A stretch of 64,000 nt of DNA from JANXAZ01 sp964504655 (GTDB lineage Bacteria > Pseudomonadota > Alphaproteobacteria > Geminicoccales > Geminicoccaceae): NCBI GenBank assembly GCA_964504655.1, contig CAZDFD010000006.1, positions 1 to 64,000 on the forward strand, given 5' to 3'. Under the pieces are notes generated by a model. The model searched no databases. It was not told where the DNA came from and saw only the letters and a program-made list of their open reading frames with translations. The translations under genes and the position numbers were made by a program. Of this stretch, positions 8,444-19,126 are shown piece by piece. Position 1 is the first letter of the stretch; each line of letters opens with the position of its first letter.

Positions 8444-10570
8444 ATGGGCGGCGAGCCGGCCCGGGGAGGGCAGCGGCCGGTGGCCCTGATCGGTGCCGGG
8501 CACGTGGCCGCGACCCACGCGCAGGCGCTGCGGCGGCTCGCCGGTGTGCGGGTCGCGGCGGTGGTCGACCCGGTGCGGGCCCGGGCCGAGCGGCTGGCCG
8601 CCGCCTGCGGCGCGCCGCTCGTGCTGGCCGACCCGGCCGAGCTCGTGGCCGCCGTCACTTGCGCCGCCGCGCACGTGCTGGTGCCGCCGCCGCTGCACGC
8701 CGCCGTGGCGGAGCCCCTGCTCGCCGCCGGGCTCGACCTCCTCGTGGAGAAGCCGCTGGCTGCGAGCGGCGCCGAGGCGCGCGCCCTCGAGGCGGCCGCC
8801 GAGCGCCGGGGGGCGGTCCTCGCCTGCAACCAGAACTACCTGTTCCACCCGGCCTTCCGCAGGCTCCAGCAGGTGCTGGCCCGGGGCGAGCTCGGCCGAC
8901 TCCGCCACGTCGCGCAGATCTTCCGGCTGCCGCTGCGCCAGCTCGACGCCGGCCGGCTCGACCACTGGATGTTCCGCTCGCCCCGGAACCTCCTGCTCGA
9001 GCAGGCGGTGCACCCGCTCTCGCTGCTCGACGAGCTGCTCGGGCCGCTGTCGCTCGAGGATGCGCGGCCGGGCCGGGCGGGCCCGCTCGCCGCGGCCGGC
9101 GGGGCGCCGACCGAGTGGCGGCTCGCGCTCACCGGCCCGGGCGGCACCGCCCAGCTCGCCTTCGCGGTCGGCGCGCCGTTCCCCATCTGGCAGCTCCTGT
9201 GCGCCGCCAGCGACGGCCTCGCCCGGCTCGACCTGATCGACGGCCGGCTCGACCTCGAGCTGCCGGGGCCGGCCCACGAGGCGGTCGACCGCTTCCGGCG
9301 CGGGGCGCAGGGCGGCCTCGACCGGCTCGCCCGCAGCGGCCTCGAGCTCGCCCGCGCCGCCCGCCACCAGCTCGGCCTCGGGCCGCGCCCGGACGCCTTC
9401 TTCGCGACCATCGCGGGCGCCGTCGGTGCCTTCCACGCGGGCCTCGGCCGCCGCCATGCCGGTGGCCTGGATGCCGGGCGCGGCCGACGCTTGGTGGAGC
9501 TGTGCGAGGCGATCGCGCGGGCCGCACCGGCGCCGACCGCGCGGCCGCCGCGACCGCGCCCGGCGGAGCCACGCCGGCCCGAGGTCCTGCTCGTCGGCGG
9601 CACCGGCTTCATCGGCCGGGCGGTGGTGGCGGCGCTGCTCGCCCGGGACCGGCCCGTGGCGGTCCTCGCCCGCTCGGTCGAGGCGCCGGTGCCGCCGCTC
9701 GACGATCCGCGCGTGCGGCTGCGCGCCGGCGACCTGCGCGATCCCACCACCCTCGAAGCGGCGCTCGAGGGCGTCCGGGCGGTCGTCAACCTGGCGCATG
9801 CCGGCGAGGCGCAGGAGCCCAGCGACATCCTCCGCGCGATCGTCGAGGGCGCCAGGGGCCTGCAGCGGGCGGCGACCGCTGCGGGGGTCGCCCGGCTCGT
9901 CCAGGTGAGCTCGATCGCGGCCCTCTGGCTCGGCGATCCGCGCAGCGTGGTGACCGGGGCGACCCCCGTCGACACCCACCCCGGTCGCGCGCCCTACGCC
10001 CGCGCGAAGGCGCTCGCCGAGCTGGCGCTGGCCGAGCCGGCGGGCGGCGCCGGCCCGGAGCTCGTGATCCTCTGCCCGAGGCTCGTGGTCGGCGCCGGCA
10101 CGAGCCCCCTGCACCCGGGCCTCGGCACCTTCAACCGGCCGCAGCACTGCCTGGGTTGGAACGACGGCCGCAACCCCCTGCCCTTCGTGCTGGTCGAGGA
10201 CGTGGCCGAGGCGATCGTGCGCGCCCTCGAGGCGCCCGGCGTCGCCGGCCGGGCGTTCAACCTCGTGGGCGGGGTGCGGCCGAGCGCGCGCGCCTACCTG
10301 GCCGAGCTCGCCGCCGCCCTCGGCCGGCCGATCCGCTTCCATCCGCAGCCGCTCTGGCGCCAGCAGGCGGTCGAGCTCGGCAAGTGGGCGGTCAAGCGGG
10401 TCGGCGGCCGCCCGGCACCGCCGCCGAGCCTGCGCGATCTGCGCTCGCGCGGGCTCGTGGCGCGCTTCGACACGGCCGATGTCGAGGCGGAGCTGGCGTG
10501 GCGGCCGGTCGCCGACCCCAGCCGCTTCCACGACCGCGCGATCCGGGTCCATGCCGACGACCGCACCTGA
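8444..10570 (+). CDS. Gfo/Idh/MocA oxidoreductase fused to an extended SDR (NAD-epimerase type)
   Basis: 708 aa from ATG 8444, which has GGAGG 9 nt upstream. Residues ~12-360 form a Gfo/Idh/MocA dehydrogenase: VALIGAGHVAATHAQAL and the EKPLA motif near residue 102. Residues ~378-700 form an extended short-chain dehydrogenase: LLVGGTGFIGRAV, VQVSSIA and the catalytic YARAK (YxxxK). Both halves are nucleotide-sugar or sugar oxidoreductase folds, so a two-step sugar modification for the polysaccharide is plausible; the substrate is unknown. The stop overlaps the next glycosyltransferase by 20 nt. Codon use is uniform across the junction, arguing for a genuine fusion. Confidence 0.85.
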   Translation: MGGEPARGGQRPVALIGAGHVAATHAQALRRLAGVRVAAVVDPVRARAERLAAACGAPLVLADPAELVAAVTCAAAHVLVPPPLHAAVAEPLLAAGLDLLVEKPLAASGAEARALEAAAERRGAVLACNQNYLFHPAFRRLQQVLARGELGRLRHVAQIFRLPLRQLDAGRLDHWMFRSPRNLLLEQAVHPLSLLDELLGPLSLEDARPGRAGPLAAAGGAPTEWRLALTGPGGTAQLAFAVGAPFPIWQLLCAASDGLARLDLIDGRLDLELPGPAHEAVDRFRRGAQGGLDRLARSGLELARAARHQLGLGPRPDAFFATIAGAVGAFHAGLGRRHAGGLDAGRGRRLVELCEAIARAAPAPTARPPRPRPAEPRRPEVLLVGGTGFIGRAVVAALLARDRPVAVLARSVEAPVPPLDDPRVRLRAGDLRDPTTLEAALEGVRAVVNLAHAGEAQEPSDILRAIVEGARGLQRAATAAGVARLVQVSSIAALWLGDPRSVVTGATPVDTHPGRAPYARAKALAELALAEPAGGAGPELVILCPRLVVGAGTSPLHPGLGTFNRPQHCLGWNDGRNPLPFVLVEDVAEAIVRALEAPGVAGRAFNLVGGVRPSARAYLAELAAALGRPIRFHPQPLWRQQAVELGKWAVKRVGGRPAPPPSLRDLRSRGLVARFDTADVEAELAWRPVADPSRFHDRAIRVHADDRT

Positions 10571-11699
10571 GCCGCGGCGCCACGTGCTGCACGTCTTCGC
10601 CACCTTCGGGGCAGGCGGTTCGCAGGTGCGCCTCGCACGGGTGAGCCGCGCGCTCGGCCCGCGCTACCGACACACGGTGGTGGCGGTCGACGGCGAGTTC
10701 GGAGCGCTGGCACTGTGCGATCCGGCCCTGGTCCGCCCGCTCGCCGTGCCGCGCCCGGCCGGACGGCTGCCGACCCCGGCCCACCTGCTGCGCCTGCGCC
10801 GGATCCTGGCCGGCGAGCGGCCCGACCTCCTGCTCACCTGCAACTGGGGATCGATCGACTGGGCGCTCGCCAACCGGCTGGCGCCGCTCTGCCCGCACCG
10901 CCACATCGAGGAGGGCTTCGGGCCGGAGGAGGCGGGCGGCCGCCAGCTCCGCCGTCGGGTCTGGACCCGCCGCCTGGCGCTCGGCGGCGCGAGCCGGCTG
11001 GTCGTGGTCTCGCGCGGGCTCGAGGCGATCGCGCGCGGCCGCTGGCGGCTTCCGGCCGAGCGGGTGGCGCGGATCCCGAACGGCGTCGACTGCGCCGCGC
11101 TCGCCGCCGCCGCGCCGGCCGTCCCGCCGCTGCGCCGCCGCCCCGGGGAGGTCGTGGTGATCGCGGTCGGCGGGCTCAGGCCGGAGAAGCGGCCGGACCG
11201 GCTCGCCCGCATCGTGGCGGCACTGCCGCCCGAGCCGCCGGTCCGCTTGGTCCTGGTCGGCGACGGCCCCGAGCGGGCGGCGCTCGAGCCGCTCGCCGCC
11301 GCGAGCGGTGGCCGGATCGAGCTGCTCGGCCACCGCGCCGAGGTCGCGGGCCTTTTGGCCGGGGCCGATCTCTTCGCGCTCACCTCCGACACCGAGCAGA
11401 TGCCGATCGCGCTCGTCGAGGCGATGGCGGTCGGGCTGCCGGTGGTGGCGACGGCGGTCGGCGACGTGCCGCACATGGTCGCGGCCGAGGGCCGGCCCTT
11501 CCTGGCGGCGCCGGCCGACGAGGCGGGGCTCGCCCGGGCGCTCCGCGAGCTGGTCGCCGACCCGGCGCTGCGGCACCGGCTCGGCCGCGCCAACCAGGCC
11601 CGGGCGCGGGCCTGCTACGACGCCGCCGCCATGCTCGAGGCCTGGGCGGCGCTGCTCGACGGGCACTGGCCGCCGCCGCCACCACGGGACGGCGCGTGA
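10551..11699 (+). CDS. GT4-family glycosyltransferase
   Basis: 382 aa from ATG 10551, overlapping the fusion gene by 20 nt. The N-terminal domain has VLHVFATFGAGGSQVRLARV, the glycine-rich acceptor loop of GT-B enzymes. The C-terminal domain has IPNGVD, AVGGLRPEKRPDRLARI, LVGDGPER and the donor-site motif SDTEQMPIALVEAMAVGLPV (EX7E type). It is predicted to transfer a sugar from a nucleotide donor to a lipid-linked intermediate on the cytoplasmic face of the inner membrane. Donor and linkage cannot be read from sequence. GTGA overlap with the next gene. Confidence 0.9.
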   Translation: MPTTAPEPRRHVLHVFATFGAGGSQVRLARVSRALGPRYRHTVVAVDGEFGALALCDPALVRPLAVPRPAGRLPTPAHLLRLRRILAGERPDLLLTCNWGSIDWALANRLAPLCPHRHIEEGFGPEEAGGRQLRRRVWTRRLALGGASRLVVVSRGLEAIARGRWRLPAERVARIPNGVDCAALAAAAPAVPPLRRRPGEVVVIAVGGLRPEKRPDRLARIVAALPPEPPVRLVLVGDGPERAALEPLAAASGGRIELLGHRAEVAGLLAGADLFALTSDTEQMPIALVEAMAVGLPVVATAVGDVPHMVAAEGRPFLAAPADEAGLARALRELVADPALRHRLGRANQARARACYDAAAMLEAWAALLDGHWPPPPPRDGA

Positions 11700-12724
11700 G
11701 CTGGACGGCGGCCCTGATCCTGGCGGGCGCGCGGCCGGTGCGCTGGCCGGCCGACGCGCCCTTGCGCCTGCACCTCGTGATCGACACCGAGGAATCGTTC
11801 GACTGGTCGGGCCCGTTCCGCCGCGACGGCCACGATCTCGGGGCGCTCGCCGCGCTGCCGGAGCTGGTCCGCCGGCTCGGCCGCTCGAGGGTGGTGCCGA
11901 CCTGCGTCGCCACCTGGCCGGTGGTCGCCTCGGCGATCGGCCGGGCGGTGCTGGGCGGGCTCCTCTCCGACGGCGCGATCGGCCTCGGTGCCCATCTCCA
12001 CCCCTGGGTCACCCCGCCGCATCGGGAGGCGCTCGGGCCCTGCGCCTCCTACGCGGGCAACCTCGACCCAGCGCTCGAGGCGGCCAAGCTCGAGGCGCTG
12101 ACGGGCGCGATCGGCGAGGCGTTCGGGCGGGCGCCGCGGATCTACAAGGCCGGCCGCTACGGGCTCGGGCCGGCGACCGCCGCCACCCTCGACCGGCTCG
12201 GCTACCGGATCGACCTCTCGACCTATCCGGGCCGCGACTTCGGCCTCGACGGCGGGCCCGACTATCGGGGCGCGCCGGACCGGCCGTTCCGCTTCGGCCC
12301 CGGGGCACGGCTGCTCGGGCTGCCGATGAGCTCGGGCCATCTGGGCGTCCTCGCCGGCTGGCCCGCGGCGGTCCGCCGGCTCGACCGGCCGGCCCTGGCG
12401 CGGCTCGGGCTCGGCGGCCCGCTCGCCCGCGCCGGCCTGCTCGAGCGGGTCACCTTGACCCCCGAGGGCTTCACCGTGGCCGAGCAGCGGCGGCTCGTGC
12501 GGGCGCTCGTCCGGCGCGGCCACCGGGTGCTCTGCCTGTCGCTGCACAGCCCCTCGCTGGCGCCCGGCAACACCCCCTACGCGCCCGACGCCGCCGCCTG
12601 CAGCGCGCTCTTCGACCGGATCGAGGCGATCCTCGAGCTGGTGCTGGACGAGCTCGGCGGGCGACCGACCACGCCCGAGGAGCTGCTCGCCCTGGCCGCA
12701 GCGGCGGAGCCCGACGCTCCCTAG
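11696..12724 (+). CDS. Polysaccharide deacetylase-fold protein (WalW-like)
   Basis: 342 aa, from GTG 11696 overlapping the upstream stop (GTGA). The NodB-type fold is suggested by HLVIDTEESFDW near residue 22 (metal aspartate), GLGAHLHPWVTPP (His pair) near residue 95, and SLHSPSLAPGNTPYAPD near the C-terminus. This pattern occurs in WalW/polysaccharide-deacetylase-like genes of cell-surface glycan clusters. A role in trimming acetyl groups is inferred; the metal triad is not a canonical SHxxxH, so activity is uncertain. It ends 22 nt from the convergent prsR stop. Confidence 0.65.
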   Translation: MSWTAALILAGARPVRWPADAPLRLHLVIDTEESFDWSGPFRRDGHDLGALAALPELVRRLGRSRVVPTCVATWPVVASAIGRAVLGGLLSDGAIGLGAHLHPWVTPPHREALGPCASYAGNLDPALEAAKLEALTGAIGEAFGRAPRIYKAGRYGLGPATAATLDRLGYRIDLSTYPGRDFGLDGGPDYRGAPDRPFRFGPGARLLGLPMSSGHLGVLAGWPAAVRRLDRPALARLGLGGPLARAGLLERVTLTPEGFTVAEQRRLVRALVRRGHRVLCLSLHSPSLAPGNTPYAPDAAACSALFDRIEAILELVLDELGGRPTTPEELLALAAAAEPDAP

Positions 12725-12746
12725 TCGCGCAGCCCGTCCCGGCTGG

Positions 12747-14095
<1,349 letters not shown>

Positions 14096-14099
<4 letters not shown>

Positions 14100-16129
14100 G
14101 CGGCCTCCTGGAAGCGCGGCAGGAAGATCCGCGCGGTGGTGCCGCTGCCCGGCCGGCTCTCGACCTCGAGCCGCCCGCCCAGGCTCTCGACCAGGTCGCG
14201 GGCGGCCACGAGCCCGAGGCCGAGACCGTTCGGCTTGGTCGTGACGAACGGCCGGAACAGGCGCCGGCCGCCCTCCGCCCCGGGCATGCCGGGCCCGCCG
14301 TCGCGCACCTCGATGACCGCCATGTCCCGTTCGCCCCGCAGCCCGAGCTCGACCGGCCCGCGCTCGCCGGTCGCCTCGAAGCCATTGTCCACGAGATGGC
14401 GGAGCGCCGCCAGGAGCCGCTCGCCGTCGACCCGCGCCGGCAGCCGCACGGGCCCGGCCACGAGCCGCGGCCGGCGCCCGGGCCGCGAGCCGTGCGCCGC
14501 CGCCACCAGCCGCACGAGATCGGCCTCCTCGCCGCCGCCACCGACCCGCAGTCGCTCGAGCAGCCGGCGCAGCCGGGCCACGGTGTCGTCGAGCGAGCGC
14601 TGCAGGTCGCGGCGGAACTCCGGGTCGTCGAGGTGACGGCGGGCGTTGGCGGCGGCGAGGGCGAGCTCGGCCACGGCGTTCTTGAGGTCGTGGACCAGGA
14701 AGGCGAAACGGCGGCTGAAGGCGGTGAACTGGCGCGCCTCGGCGAGCGCCGCGGTGGCGCGGTCCTCGGCCAGGTAGGAGGCGGCCTCGCGGCCGAGGAT
14801 GCGGAGCAGCCGGCGCTCCTCGGCGGCGAGCCCGCGGCCGGCCCGCGGCTCGGCCAGCACCATGAGCCCGAGCAGCTCGCCGCGGTGCACCAGCGGCAGC
14901 ACCAGCCAGCCGCGCGGCGGCGCCGGCAGCCAGCCCGGCCAGGGCGGGGCGTCCGGCACCGCCGCCAGCCGGTCGAGCTCGAGCGGCCCGTCGAGCCGGC
15001 GCAGGAGCGCGCCGAGCCCCCGCGCCTCGACCAGGGGTGTCGGCGGCCGGTCGAGGTTGCGGATCGCGAGCAGCTCGAAGCGGTCGCCGCGGCCGCACAG
15101 CCACACCGCCCCGCCGGTCGCGTCGACCGCCTCGCCGACCGCCCGGATCACCCGCAGCGGCAACCCGTCGTCGCTGCCCTCGGCACCGCCGCCGACCGTG
15201 TCGATGAAGCGCAGCCACTCCTGCTCGTAGTCGAAGCGGGCGCCGACCAGCCGGCCGAGCAGGCGACGGGCCAGGGCCTGCACCCGACCCGAGGCGACCG
15301 CCAGGGCCAGGAGGAGGAGCGCCGCGAGGCCGGCGGCCAGGGCCAGCCCCGGCGCGGCCGCCGGCAGCTCCTCGCGGAGCTCGTCGCGGAGCTCGTAGGA
15401 CAGCCAGCCGACCGCGCCGCCGTAGAGCGTCACGAGCCCGGCCAGGAGGGCGCCGGCGGCGAGCGCCCGCCCGCGCACCGGAAGGAGCGCCTCCTGATCG
15501 AGACGGCGCAGCGAGACGAGCACCAGCGGCGCCGCCAGGAGGGCGAGCGCGGCCCGGCCGAGGGCGAGCCCGTCCGGGGCGGTCCCGGGCGCCCGCAGCA
15601 GCCGCTCGGCCGCGAGCAGGTCCAGGGTCAGGATCGCCGCCACCGCGGCGAGCAGGTACTTGAGCTTCCAGAAGCCGTCCTCGTCGAGCTCGCGCAGGAG
15701 CCTGGCCAGGACCAGGAGGCCGAGCAGGGCCGCGGCCGCCTCGACGGCGGCGTGCAGCCGGCTCGACGGCGGCTCCAGGCTGGCCGCCAGGACGAGTGCG
15801 AGGCCGGCCAGGAGGAGGCCGCGCCGAGCGGCCGGGTGGAGCTCCTGCCAGAGCCGATGGCCGCGGCCGAGCCAGCCGGCGAGGGCCGCGGTCCAGGCGA
15901 TCGGCTCGAGCAGCGCCGCGGCGCGCGCGAGCGGCTCGGCGCCGGCCAGGCCGCGGGCGGTGGCGCTCAGGCCGGAGGCGAGCGCGGTCGCGAACAGCGC
16001 CGCCTCGAGCGGCCCGCGCCCGGGCCCGGCGCCGGCGCCGGTCGCGCGCACCGCGAGCAGCCAGATCGCCGCGAAGGTGACCGCCGCCGCGGCGGAGAGC
16101 CAGAACTCCGGGGAGCCGGGGGCGGGCAT
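14096..16129 (-). CDS. prsK: PrsK, membrane histidine kinase of the XrtA/PEP-CTERM type
   Basis: 677 aa. The N-terminal ~300 residues carry roughly eight hydrophobic helices, followed by a GAF domain (~325-470, ARFDYEQEWLRFIDTVGGG onward), a dimerisation/phosphorylation region with FLVHDLKNAVAEL near residue 480 (HDxxN), and an ATPase domain with DNGFEAT, DGGPGMPG and GLGLGLVAARD. This is the PrsK architecture. It pairs with PrsR by a 4-nt overlap and lies 7 nt after the sugar phosphotransferase, suggesting co-transcription. The signal sensed is unknown. Confidence 0.92.
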
Positions 16130-16136
16130 CGGCCGC

Positions 16137-17501
16137 TCAGCGGACGCCGTTGCCCCAGACGATCACCCTGAGCGTCTGCGCCAGGATCAGGAGATCGAGG
16201 AACAGGCTCCAGTTCTTGACGTAGTACATGTCGTATTCGAGCTTGGCCCGCGTGTCGGCCAGATCGGCCGCGTAGGGGTGGTTGAGCTGGGCCCACCCCG
16301 CGAGGCCCGGGCGCAGCCGGTGGCGCTCCGGGAAGTAGGGCAGCTGCTCGGCGATCTGGGCCACGAACACCGGTCGCTCGGGGCGCGGCCCGACGAAGCT
16401 CATCTCGCCGCGCAGCACGTTGACGAGCTGCGGCAGCTCGTCGATCCGGGTCCGCCGCAGCAGTCGGCCGACCCGGGTGACGCGGCGGTCGCGCAGGGCG
16501 GCGTAGCGCGGCCCGTCGCGCTCGGCGTCGACCCGCATGCTGCGGAGCTTGAGCATCTCGAAGGGCACGCCGTTGCGGCCGACCCGGGCCTGGCGGAACA
16601 GCACCGGCCCACCGTCCTCGAGCTTGACCGCGAGGGCCGCCAGGGCGAGCACGGGCGCCGCCGCCACCAGGGCCAGCGCCGAGAGCACCACGTCGAACAG
16701 CCGCTTGGCGACCGCGTCGAGCTTGCCGTGCCCGAAGCCGTCGTTGAACACGAGCCAACCCGGCTCGAGCCGCTCGAGGTCGACCCGGCCGGTCTCCCGC
16801 TCGCAGAAATCGTGGTACTCGCAGACCCGCACGCCGGCCAGCCGGCAGCGCAGCAGGGCACCCATCGGCAGCCGGCCGCGGCGGTCGGTGGCGGCGACCA
16901 CCACCTCGTCCACGGCCGCCTCGCGGCAGGCCTCGAGCAGCCAGCCCTCGTCGTTGACGCCGGCCGGGAGCGCGCCGAGCTCGATCGCCCGGACCACCCG
17001 GAACGGCGCCAGCCCGAGCCGCCGCTCGCAGGCGAGGAGGTGGGCGATCGGCCCGGGATCGCCGAGCGCCAGGATCCGCCGGCGGAAGGCGTCGCGGCCG
17101 ACCTGCCAGAGGAACAGCCGGCGCAGCGCGAGCGTGGCGGCGAGGCTCGCCGGCATCGCGATGACCAGCCCGGAGCGCCAGATCTTGAGCTCGGGCAGGA
17201 CGTAGGCGATCACCGCGAGGAGCACGAAGCCGAGCGCGAAGGCGCTCAGCACCCGGATCGCCACGGTCCGCATGTCGCCGACCGCGGCGCGCTCGTAGAG
17301 CCCGATCGAGACGAAGCTCGCTGCCATCACGAGGGTGTAGGTGAGGGCGGTCGGCAGGTACGCTCTCAACTCTGCCGCGAGGAACTCCGGATCGGCATAG
17401 CGCGCAAAGTATCCAATATAAAAACAGGCGAGGAACACGCCGCACTCGATCAACCCCAGAGCAAGCAGGCGCGGCTCGATATGATGCCGGAAGATACGCA
17501 T
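16137..17501 (-). CDS. Polyprenyl-phosphate sugar phosphotransferase, PEP-CTERM-associated EpsB type
   Basis: 454 aa. Four or five N-terminal membrane helices (residues ~10-130), a Rossmann-like CoA-binding middle domain, then the catalytic bacterial sugar transferase domain from KRLFDVVLSALALVAAAP (~265) with LFRQARVGRNG, MLKLRSMR, RRTRIDELPQLVNVLRGEMS and the FVGPRPERP signature. It transfers a hexose-1-phosphate to undecaprenyl phosphate, initiating repeat-unit synthesis at the inner membrane. The short C-terminus (YYVKNWSLFLDLLILAQTL) and the XrtA context match the PEP-CTERM-associated subfamily. First gene of the block with prsK-prsR. Confidence 0.93.
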   Translation of the reverse strand: MRIFRHHIEPRLLALGLIECGVFLACFYIGYFARYADPEFLAAELRAYLPTALTYTLVMAASFVSIGLYERAAVGDMRTVAIRVLSAFALGFVLLAVIAYVLPELKIWRSGLVIAMPASLAATLALRRLFLWQVGRDAFRRRILALGDPGPIAHLLACERRLGLAPFRVVRAIELGALPAGVNDEGWLLEACREAAVDEVVVAATDRRGRLPMGALLRCRLAGVRVCEYHDFCERETGRVDLERLEPGWLVFNDGFGHGKLDAVAKRLFDVVLSALALVAAAPVLALAALAVKLEDGGPVLFRQARVGRNGVPFEMLKLRSMRVDAERDGPRYAALRDRRVTRVGRLLRRTRIDELPQLVNVLRGEMSFVGPRPERPVFVAQIAEQLPYFPERHRLRPGLAGWAQLNHPYAADLADTRAKLEYDMYYVKNWSLFLDLLILAQTLRVIVWGNGVR

Positions 17502-17590
17502 CCGTCCCGCCGTCTCCCCCGCCCGATTATTTCCTTGGTTCCTTCGTCACGTGCTTAAGGATATCATTTGCGGCGGATGGTCAACTCCTA
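17502..17590. promoter_or_regulatory. Divergent AT-rich control region between sugar transferase and flippase
   Basis: This short gap is markedly AT-rich for the genome and must contain promoters in both directions. It carries TTTCCTTGGTT at 17530-17540, an 11-mer found again at 30420-30430 upstream of galE, and GGATATC around 17559. No strict GG-N10-GC sigma-54 element is present. Confidence 0.5.
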
Positions 17591-19126
17591 TTGAAGGGCG
17601 GCCGCGGGGCGGGCGGCCCCGGGGACGGGCGGAGCGTGGAGGATCTCGGGCGCAGGGTGGCCGCGGGCGCGGCCTGGATGGTCGGCCTGCGGCTCGCCAC
17701 CCGGGTCCTGGGCGTCGCCAGCATGCTCGTGCTGGCGCGGCTCCTCACGCCCGAGGATTTCGGCCTGGTGGCGCTCGCCACGACGCTCGCGGCGCTCCTC
17801 GACATCGCGAGCGACTTCAACTTCGATCTGGCGATCATCCGCGACCGGCGGGCCGGGCGACCCGAGTACGACACCGCCTGGACGCTCAGCCTCGCCAAGG
17901 GGGTCTTGCTCGCCGTCCTGCTCCTGGCGCTCGCCCGGCCCTCGGCCGGCTTCTTCGCCGAGCCGCGGCTCGAGCCGGTGCTCGCCTGGCTGGCGCTGGC
18001 GGCCCTCCTGCAGGGACTCGGCAACATCGGCACGGTCGACTTCCGCCGCGACCTCGAGATCGCCCGCGAGTTCCGCTTCCACCTCTACGGCCGCCTCGCC
18101 CAGTTCGTGGTCGGGATCGGGCTGGCGCTCCTGTGGCGCGACTGGCGGGCGCTCGTGGCGGCGATCCTGGCGCGCCGGGTGGCGCTCCTGGTCGCCAGCT
18201 ACACCATGGCCGCCTACCGGCCGCGGCTCTCGCTCGCCCGGCTCGGGGCGCTGGTCGACTTCTCCAAGTGGGTGCTCGCCAACAACGCCCTGAGCTTCGT
18301 GCGCGAGCGCGTCGACGCCCTGATCGTGGGCAAGCTCGCCGGCCCGGCGCCGCTCGGCCTCTACGCGATCGCCCAGGAGATCGCCGACCTGCCCACGACC
18401 GAGCTGGCGCAACCGATCGCCCGCGCCGCCTACCCGGGCTTCGCCCGGATCGCCCACGACCGCCCCCGCCTGGCCGACGCCTACCTCGAGAGCCTCGCTC
18501 TCGTACTCGTGATCTGCCTGCCGTGCGGGCTCGGCATCGCGCTCCTGGCCGAGCCCCTGGTCGGCCTGCTCCTGGGCCCGGCCTGGCTCGAGGCGGTGCC
18601 GCTCGTGGAGGCCCTCGTGCTCTACGGGCTGATGCGCGCCGGCTCGACCATCACCGGCCCCATCTACCTGGCGCTCGGCCGGGTGCGGATCGAGCCGGTC
18701 CTGCTCGCGCTCTACCTCGCCATGCTGCTGCCGCTCCTGCCCCTGCTCGTGGTCCGCCTGGGGGTGATCGGCGCGGTCCTGGCGCTGTCGCTGTGCGCCG
18801 CCGTCAACCTCGCGCTCAACCTCGTGATCGCGAGCCGCCTGCTCGGGCTCGGGGCGGGCCGGATCGCCGCCGTGCTGTGGCGGACGCTGCTCGCCGCGGC
18901 GGCGATGGCGGCCGGGGTCGCCGCGGCCGCCGCCGCCGTCGAGCCGCCGCTCGCCCGCCTCGTGGCCGGGATCGGCGTCGGCCTGCCGTTGTTCGTCGCG
19001 AGCCTGCTCGGGCTCTGGTGGCTGTGCGGGCGACCGGCCGGGGCCGAGCGGACGCTGCTCGCCCGGCTCGGCGAGCTGGTCGGCCGGCCGCCGCGCGGCC
19101 GCGCCGCGGCGGCGCTCCGCCGATGA
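17591..19126 (+). CDS. Oligosaccharide flippase (Wzx family)
   Basis: 511 aa with about 12-14 hydrophobic helices from residue ~30 to 500, the pattern of polysaccharide-synthesis MATE-like flippases. The early segment VLGVASMLVLARLLTPEDFGLVAL is family-typical. It moves lipid-linked repeat units across the inner membrane. The longest frame starts at TTG 17591; GTG 17636 (15 codons later) is an alternative and the true start is uncertain. The stop overlaps the next glycosyltransferase ATG (ATGA). No Wzy polymerase is seen in the window. Confidence 0.9.
   Translation: MKGGRGAGGPGDGRSVEDLGRRVAAGAAWMVGLRLATRVLGVASMLVLARLLTPEDFGLVALATTLAALLDIASDFNFDLAIIRDRRAGRPEYDTAWTLSLAKGVLLAVLLLALARPSAGFFAEPRLEPVLAWLALAALLQGLGNIGTVDFRRDLEIAREFRFHLYGRLAQFVVGIGLALLWRDWRALVAAILARRVALLVASYTMAAYRPRLSLARLGALVDFSKWVLANNALSFVRERVDALIVGKLAGPAPLGLYAIAQEIADLPTTELAQPIARAAYPGFARIAHDRPRLADAYLESLALVLVICLPCGLGIALLAEPLVGLLLGPAWLEAVPLVEALVLYGLMRAGSTITGPIYLALGRVRIEPVLLALYLAMLLPLLPLLVVRLGVIGAVLALSLCAAVNLALNLVIASRLLGLGAGRIAAVLWRTLLAAAAMAAGVAAAAAAVEPPLARLVAGIGVGLPLFVASLLGLWWLCGRPAGAERTLLARLGELVGRPPRGRAAAALRR

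Noticed and set aside
8173..8829. Longer RegB start within 6805-8829
   Set aside because: The extension is low-complexity Pro/Gly/Arg and overlaps the divergent Gfo gene; ATG 8172 gives the family length and a ribosome-binding site.
17559..17571. Sigma-54 promoter before the flippase (GGATATCATTTGC)
   Set aside because: The GG and GC are 9 nt apart, one short of the strict 10 required.
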